This document shows, piece by piece, positions 59,160 through 64,000 of a DNA stretch of 64,000 nt; positions within the stretch are counted from its first letter, which is position 1, and every line of letters begins with the position of its first letter. The stretch is from Kappaphycus alvarezii (taxonomy: Eukaryota > Rhodophyta > Florideophyceae > Gigartinales > Solieriaceae). The stretch spans positions 1 through 64,000 of the forward strand of contig NADL03000169.1 of NCBI GenBank assembly GCA_002205965.3, in the 5' to 3' direction. A model generated the notes under the pieces. That model worked only from the letters and a program-made list of their open reading frames with translations. It was not told the DNA's origin and made no database searches. The translations under genes and the position numbers were made by a program.

Positions 59160-60350
59160 GGAACTAACCGGTAGGTCCACGTCGGTCACGTGCAGAGCGT
59201 GAGTTAGCATATAGCCATAGCGATATACGACCAATGATGCAACTAAGGCCCTGATACACACGCCGGCGTATCACGCTTGCCGTCGTATTATACTTCCGCG
59301 CTATTCGCGGGATTAACTCAAGCAATACAATAGTTTGTGGGTACACGCGCCGAGAGAATCAACGCAATTGGTTGAACGTAAAGTTCGATGCCAGGGTCGG
59401 GGTGTCGACGGTGCCGGGGGCGGCGCGACAGCTTGCGTCCCAGGTTCCGTACCTTGTGACGGTGCGCCAATACAGCAGACGCCAGCGGCTGAGTGGCCTT
59501 GGTGCGGATGGCGGCTTCAAACGAGGAGACGACGGTAGCGTCACACGCGACAGGCCGTGTCTCTCGTTGCTCGGATTGGTGGGGGGGTTTACAAGGATTT
59601 CGCGGGCCGAAGCTCTGTGCCAGGGATGAGAAGAGGCATTTCGTACTGACAGTCAAGTCGGGCGGCACGGAAGACATGGTATGCGAGCGATGGAGGCGTT
59701 GTGAAGGTGTGTGCGGCCAAACCCGGCATGACATGGGTCAGCGCGTGATCGCCGAGAGGGTCCATGGTTCGCTTACAATGCTGACAGATTATCGGAGTGA
59801 GTCGGTGCAGACCGGCAATCCAAGGTGACGGATAGCATGACAGTCCAGTGGGCTTGCGACAACTTGGTATCATTGGTTGGGTGGGCCAAGAGGAATGCAG
59901 CGGCAGGGCTGTGTCGGAAGGCAAGGGCACGGATCCGGCGCCTGATTTCGTCGGCACTGTGTTGCTCCGGGCTGGGGAGGCTGCCCATGGATCGTCTTGC
60001 CAGAATGTCTTGATCCAGGCCTCGTGCTGCGCCCTTTTTAGTTGAGTTTGGATGTTGGTGGGTGTGGCAGCAAGGACGGTGGGTTCAAGAGATTCCAGGT
60101 CAATGGAGTACGTGCGTCCAGGTATTGCAAGGCAATACTGGCGGAGAGGCGGCCGCGCTTCGCCAGGAGAAAGGCTCGGTCCCCGCGGAACCTGCGTCCA
60201 AGCAGGGCGGCGGATCGCTGGGTAGTATACTGGGCAGACGGTTCACGGCCGACTAGGAAGTAGTGCTCGTATGGAGGAAGGGCTTCTGCAATGCTTGATA
60301 TACTGTACTCAATAGCTGAGCCAGTAGTATTTCACTTGGCAAATGTGGTT
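59160..60350 (-). pseudogene. Non-LTR retrotransposon ORF2 C-terminal fragment, copy 3
   Basis: The longest copy. Minus-strand blocks: SAALLGRRFRGDRAFLLA, IRRRIRALAFRHSPAAAFLLAHP, HLGLPVCTD, CQHCKRTMDPLGDHALTHV (a CxxC ... H zinc module), FRAARLDCQYEMPLLIPGTELRPA, LAHRHKVRNLGRKLS and NTTASVIRRRVYQGLSC. Its upstream edge is within a few bases of the Harbinger left end (60356), so the Harbinger element probably inserted into this relic. Frames are broken, and the 5' part of the element (RT) is not in the window. Confidence 0.7.
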
Positions 60351-60355
60351 TTAAT

Positions 60356-60373
60356 AGAGTTGTTCGCAAAGTA
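60356..60373 (+). repeat. Left terminal inverted repeat of the Harbinger element
   Basis: Pairs with 63075-63091 over 16 of 18 positions. Inside it, ACTCGTTC-AAATT motifs recur in the same orientation near both ends (about 60397 and 63006), as transposase-binding subterminal repeats often do. Confidence 0.8.
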
Positions 60374-60526
60374 AAACGAGATTTCATTCAAAACTCGTTC
60401 TAAATTTTCTGTCCGCAAAGTCAGTCACATTTGGACAAAACTCGCAAATTTTCAGTCGCCTCTTCACTTGGTCATCCACATCTATCTTTCTCCATCTCCC
60501 AAACGTCTAACATCGCATACTGTGAG

Positions 60527-61678
60527 ATGGATGAGGAAGATTCTGAGCCGCATTCCTCTCTCGCGCTCATAGTAGTGAGCCAAACACTTACATTTTATTC
60601 TGCTGCCTCGTCCGCTTGTAACCTTCTTCGCATTATTTGTGAGGAGGCTGGCTTAGATGCTGATGGTGACTTTTCTGTTAACACCGAATATCCGAAGACG
60701 GAGCGACTACAGAGCCTTCTGACCTCCCATGTATCCCTATTTAAGACCATAACTGGCTTTTACCCTGGCGAGTTTGAGTCTCTTGCATCCGTTGTTTGCC
60801 CTGCGCTACTCTTAAGAGCACGCTCGACACGAAACGCACGGGTCATGGTTGGACGTCCATCCAAGCTCACACCACAGGATCGTCTGCTATCTACAGTTTT
60901 ATACCTACGACATAATGACACCATAAGGTATGAATCCTCTTCGTGGAACTGCTCTCGCACATCTCTGCACAATGATACCGCATTTGTTTCTGAAACCATA
61001 TGCGAGATCTTAGTTTCGGAAATTTCATGGCCTTCCCCGCAACGCCGTGCGGAGCTGCGAAATCGTATTCCGGCTCTCCCAGGGTGTATTGGGCATGTGG
61101 ATGGGACGCTTTGTAAAATTAAACGCCCGACATGTTCTGATCATCGTTTGTATTTTAATGGGCGGAAGAAGATCTACTGTTTCAACAATGTAGTCATCAT
61201 TGACCATGACGGCTTTTTTATCTACGTTTCTGGAGGCTACGCCGGCTCCTTCCACGATGCGCATGTTCTGAGAGAGACAGAGCTAGCCTCTAATTGGCAA
61301 GAATATTTCGAGGTGGATGCTGAAAGTCCACATCCTCTCGAGTACCTATTAGGTGACCCTGGATACATGGGTCTGGATCATTTCATAATGAGGAGACTAG
61401 ATTCTCGTGAGGTCAGTGATATTAACGACCCAATCATTCGGGCCTTTAATAAGATGCACGCTGGTTACCGTGTATCTGTTGAGTGGGGTATAGGGGGACT
61501 CAAGATGAAGTTCAAAAAGTTTCTGGACACATGTCCTAACCGCCGCTCCACATTTGATCTCCTCTTTCGTACAGCAGCCATTCTAACTAACTTCCTTCAT
61601 AGACGCCGGCAGAATTTTAGTTCTTCTATTGAGGAGAGTGCCAGCGAGGGAGGATCATGGGGTTTTATCGATTCGTGA
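60527..61678 (+). CDS. Harbinger-type DDE transposase (DDE_Tnp_4-like)
   Basis: 383 codons from the ATG at 60527 (MDEEDSEPH...). The longer frame from 60431 starts with TTG and covers the subterminal region, so I prefer the ATG. About residues 1-100 are an acidic, helical N-terminus with a helix-turn-helix-like region (LTPQDRLLSTVLYLRHND). The RNase H-like nuclease domain (PF13359 type) runs from about residue 180 to 360, with the catalytic triad in HVDGT (Asp192), GDPGYMG (Asp277) and VEWGIGGLK (Glu319). GGYAGSFHDAHVLRET is the usual conserved block between the two Asp residues. No stop or frameshift. PIF/Harbinger transposases cut at the inverted repeats but need a second, DNA-binding protein; the partner gene is the next one. 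The product should enter the nucleus. Confidence 0.9.
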   Translation: MDEEDSEPHSSLALIVVSQTLTFYSAASSACNLLRIICEEAGLDADGDFSVNTEYPKTERLQSLLTSHVSLFKTITGFYPGEFESLASVVCPALLLRARSTRNARVMVGRPSKLTPQDRLLSTVLYLRHNDTIRYESSSWNCSRTSLHNDTAFVSETICEILVSEISWPSPQRRAELRNRIPALPGCIGHVDGTLCKIKRPTCSDHRLYFNGRKKIYCFNNVVIIDHDGFFIYVSGGYAGSFHDAHVLRETELASNWQEYFEVDAESPHPLEYLLGDPGYMGLDHFIMRRLDSREVSDINDPIIRAFNKMHAGYRVSVEWGIGGLKMKFKKFLDTCPNRRSTFDLLFRTAAILTNFLHRRRQNFSSSIEESASEGGSWGFIDS

Positions 61679-61732
61679 TGAGATGATGAGGTCAGCTATA
61701 GTTTTATAAGAACAAACACCTATTGATAAGTT

Positions 61733-62686
61733 CTACAGATTTGTGAAAGCAGACATCCGTTCTTTAAACTGTTCTTCTGTTATGACCATGTTATCCCGGA
61801 GCTTTATCAGCCTGTTTATCTTGCGATCGATCTCTGCGCTGTTGTGTGCTTCCAGCTGAGCATTAAGGTTCGCTCGCTGTCTATCTCGCAGGGCTTTTTT
61901 GTCCTCCAAGTCATTCTTGATAACAGTATTTTGTTGCTCAAGAGCCGCTACTAGGTCCGTAGTACCGCTGGAAATGGTTTTCGTCATGTCCGAAATGGCG
62001 GTCACCGCACCCTCTAACAACTCCTTCTTGGTCTTGAACTTCACCTCTACCCCACTTCCTTCTGATCCAACATTATTGCTGCCAGTGTTACTGCTCGAAC
62101 CGGATACTAAATGCTCCCGGAAGCTGCTCATTTTCTTGTTATAGGTATCCGATTCTTTGAGGCGCCGCAACATGTCGACATCCTGCACTGTGGCCTTATT
62201 TAAACCACACTCTGCCAAGTCAGAGACCCCAGTTCCTATCTCTCTGAGCGCTGATCGAAGGGAATCCTGAAGAACTCGCTCTGCTGGCAGCTTAGCCTTC
62301 TCCCCGCTATTACCCGTAGCCTTGCACTTTGCATCATGATCCTTTAAATAGTCTTGATAAACGAGTTTCCAGACCAGCCCCGGCACCTTTTGAACTACCC
62401 GCTTCCGCCCACGGCAGTATTCCGCAAAGTGTCGATTGTAACTTGCGGTCAAAACCACAAGAGCGTCGGCACTAACAGCACTAGTCGCGATTTTTTCGCA
62501 TAAGGCCCTTCTAGGCCTCATTGCGGCGCGCCTCCTAACATGAGGTGCAGATGGGCACGGAGATACCAGTTCGGTTTCGGGGGGCACATTGCTGTCGTTC
62601 AGGGGTACATCGTCAAGAGGCACAGGGATAGTAGTAGTTTCCAGCACGGCTGCAATACCGTCTTGGTATCTATCGGTGGCATCCAT
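61733..62686 (-). CDS. Second Harbinger protein (Myb/trihelix-like candidate with coiled coil)
   Basis: 317 intact codons from an ATG at 62684-62686, convergent with the transposase (54 bases between stops). Around residues 60-150 there is a basic, Trp/Phe-containing helical region (TASYNRHFAEYCRGRKRVVQKVPGLVWKLVYQDYL) at the position where PIF/Harbinger partner proteins carry a Myb/SANT or trihelix DNA-binding domain. Residues 215-317 are a long, charged coiled coil (QQNTVIKNDLEDKKALRDRQ and further). In known systems this protein binds the inverted repeats and helps import the transposase. The trihelix assignment is inferred from position and pattern. Expression signals are not visible beyond a possible leader at 62690-62950. 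Confidence 0.75.
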   Translation of the reverse strand: MDATDRYQDGIAAVLETTTIPVPLDDVPLNDSNVPPETELVSPCPSAPHVRRRAAMRPRRALCEKIATSAVSADALVVLTASYNRHFAEYCRGRKRVVQKVPGLVWKLVYQDYLKDHDAKCKATGNSGEKAKLPAERVLQDSLRSALREIGTGVSDLAECGLNKATVQDVDMLRRLKESDTYNKKMSSFREHLVSGSSSNTGSNNVGSEGSGVEVKFKTKKELLEGAVTAISDMTKTISSGTTDLVAALEQQNTVIKNDLEDKKALRDRQRANLNAQLEAHNSAEIDRKINRLIKLRDNMVITEEQFKERMSAFTNL

Positions 62687-63074
62687 TTGACGGACTGCTC
62701 GGTCACCTCGCTCAGGTTCATCGTAAGGAAAGCTTGACTGGAGGCAGTGACGGATAAAAGAGGACCGAAAGGCGGGTTTTGGGAAGGTTTCAGAGTGGGA
62801 GTGTTGTTGGGAAGATTAAAGTGCTTTCGAAGCTCTTTGTGATCGATAGAGGAGGATGGTTGGGGTCGGTTGGGGGGTTTGAGAGCGGGGGTGTTGTTGA
62901 GTGTGCTTTAGGGCTGCTTTTTGTGTAAGTCATCGGAGCCCAATGTGAGTCGAGAAAACTCGGAATTTTTTTTTCGAGTTTTGGAGGCCTTGTGAGTTTG
63001 CCCAAACTCGTTCGAAATTCAGTCAAGATTAAAATCCCGTTTTGATTATTTTCGGGAAAAACTCGCAATTTACG

Positions 63075-63091
63075 TACTTTGGGACAACTCT
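63075..63091 (-). repeat. Right terminal inverted repeat of the Harbinger element
   Basis: Reads AGAGTTGTCCCAAAGTA on the minus strand and matches the left end. It is followed by the AAT target duplication at 63092-63094. Confidence 0.8.
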
Positions 63092-63094
63092 AAT

Positions 63095-64000
63095 GTGTCT
63101 AAAATAATTTATTATGTTTTTGTCCAAAACGTTCGTGTTTACTTATATTCTTTCTCTTCAGTGTTTAAATTCGGCCATTAGTCAAAAGGCCTGTCATCTC
63201 TGTAATGTCGGTCATCTCTGGTACTCAGTATTTGAATTGGAGATCTATTGTACTGTACAGCAGAATGCGGAATTAGCTTGATTGGCCAGAGTATAAACTG
63301 GTTCGGAACTGCCCAATATCCAAAAATACCCCGCTCGTGTCCTGCTACAACTGTTCGTATCCAGTAATTGAGCAGTACGTACTTTACTCCTTAGTGAAAT
63401 TATAAAGCTTATGTTTGTGTGTTAACTTTACTCCTTGCTGCAGGACGAGTCTGCGCTAAAAACTTCTGTGGCCAACAGTCTACCAGTATTCCTTAATATA
63501 GACAAGTCTATTAGCTTTCACGTCGGTGACAAGAGCGTTCTACCCTACTTTTCGATCACGTGCAATCCTAGCGTTCGCTGTAACTTGCGTTCTGCGTTAC
63601 CGTGACCTGAACGTTTCGCCCTTTTCATAGGACCTCTATGTCCCTTATCCTATCTTGCCGCAAGATTCTTGCGAACTGGACAGGAGATAACAGAATCTGT
63701 TCTGTAATATCACGCCCAAATCCGCAGACACTGCTCCCGCTCAAGCCCCGCCCGGCCAAGTGGTCACTACCATGCCTTCGGTTGCCCAGAATGGCACAGA
63801 GAACGCTCCCCATATTACCCCGAGGTTACCTAAACCGTGGCTAACTCGGCTACCTAACCGTGACCAGGACAGGCCCAGACCAGATCTCTACTGCCTAGCC
63901 ACTAGCCAGTCATGTACTGTAGTGTTACCCATCAGCGACGACTTATCCCACATAACGCATTAGCCGCGTGGATATAACCGACCTCATTTCCATGCATTAA
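63095..64000. other. Right flank without recognised genes
   Basis: Open frames at 63625-63963 on both strands are short, overlapping and without motifs. No repeat shared with the rest of the window was noticed. Confidence 0.4.

Larger units (their letters stand above)
60353..63094. mobile_element. PIF/Harbinger DNA transposon, apparently complete
   Basis: AAT at 60353-60355 and AAT at 63092-63094 bracket a 2,736-bp element (60356-63091). The ends are inverted repeats: AGAGTTGTTCGCAAAGTA on the left against AGAGTTGTCCCAAAGTA (reverse complement) on the right, with further pairing in AAAACG(A/G)GATTT. Both coding regions, a DDE transposase on the plus strand and a second protein on the minus strand, are intact and convergent. 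Two-gene coding capacity and 3-bp duplications are the hallmark of PIF/Harbinger; AAT instead of the usual TWA is slightly unusual, and the boundary could be shifted by one base. Confidence 0.85.

Noticed and set aside
60431-60526. TTG-initiated 32-codon N-terminal extension of the Harbinger transposase
   Set aside because: It overlaps the subterminal repeats and needs a non-ATG start; the ATG at 60527 is more likely.

Overview
The window is nuclear DNA from a eukaryote and is almost entirely transposable-element and repeat territory. The evidence is a Ty3-type chromovirus, a PIF/Harbinger element, a hAT relic, non-LTR retrotransposon tails, a decayed Golgi-type glycosyltransferase and plant/alga-type TTTAGGG-like tracts. 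I see no bacterial operons, no rRNA, and no tRNA I would defend. The host cannot be named from sequence alone. An intron-poor, TE-rich alga (for example a red macroalga) or a filamentous fungus both fit: the OrsD/RecQ helicase family points to fungi, while exostosin-type glycosyltransferases and TTTAGGG motifs point to algae. Most coding sequence is broken by stops and frameshifts; the one element that looks whole is the Harbinger transposon near the right end.

Layout. 1-5.9 kb: two diverged minus-strand copies of one unrecognised multi-domain gene with a Cys-rich N-terminus; the left copy runs off the window. 1.3-10.7 kb: five copies of a short palindromic repeat and one GTAC-rich block. 7.4-10.4 kb: a broken plus-strand locus encoding a DNA-methyltransferase-like segment (NRPPY motif) followed by a SET-domain-like segment. 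11.4-15.8 kb: a broken plus-strand gene of the OrsD/telomere-linked RecQ helicase family, with a C2H2 finger, a middle domain, a possible degenerate tyrosine-recombinase-like region and a RecQ helicase. 15.8-20.5 kb: its long non-coding 3' flank, part of it CCCTAA-like.

21.4-28.8 kb: a minus-strand Ty3/gypsy chromovirus (gag, zinc knuckle, protease, RT, RNase H, integrase, GPY/F, chromodomain), frameshifted and without recognisable LTRs. 29.5-53 kb: a strongly AT-rich block, mostly without genes. It holds a second truncated copy of the helicase tail and its flank (34.85-40.5 kb, a direct repeat of 15.0-20.5 kb), a decayed exostosin-like glycosyltransferase (43.7-44.95 kb, minus), a small inverted-repeat element (47.26-47.70 kb) and a hAT transposase pseudogene (50.8-52.7 kb).

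53-64 kb: higher GC. It contains three 3'-terminal fragments of one non-LTR retrotransposon family, an unidentified decayed gene, 24-bp palindromes, a zinc-finger pseudogene followed by an A-rich tract, and a 2.7-kb Harbinger element with inverted repeats, a 3-bp target duplication and two intact convergent genes. The genes do not form a pathway; the window reads as successive layers of mobile elements, several carrying chromatin- or DNA-modifying domains (SET, DNA methyltransferase, chromodomain, RecQ).
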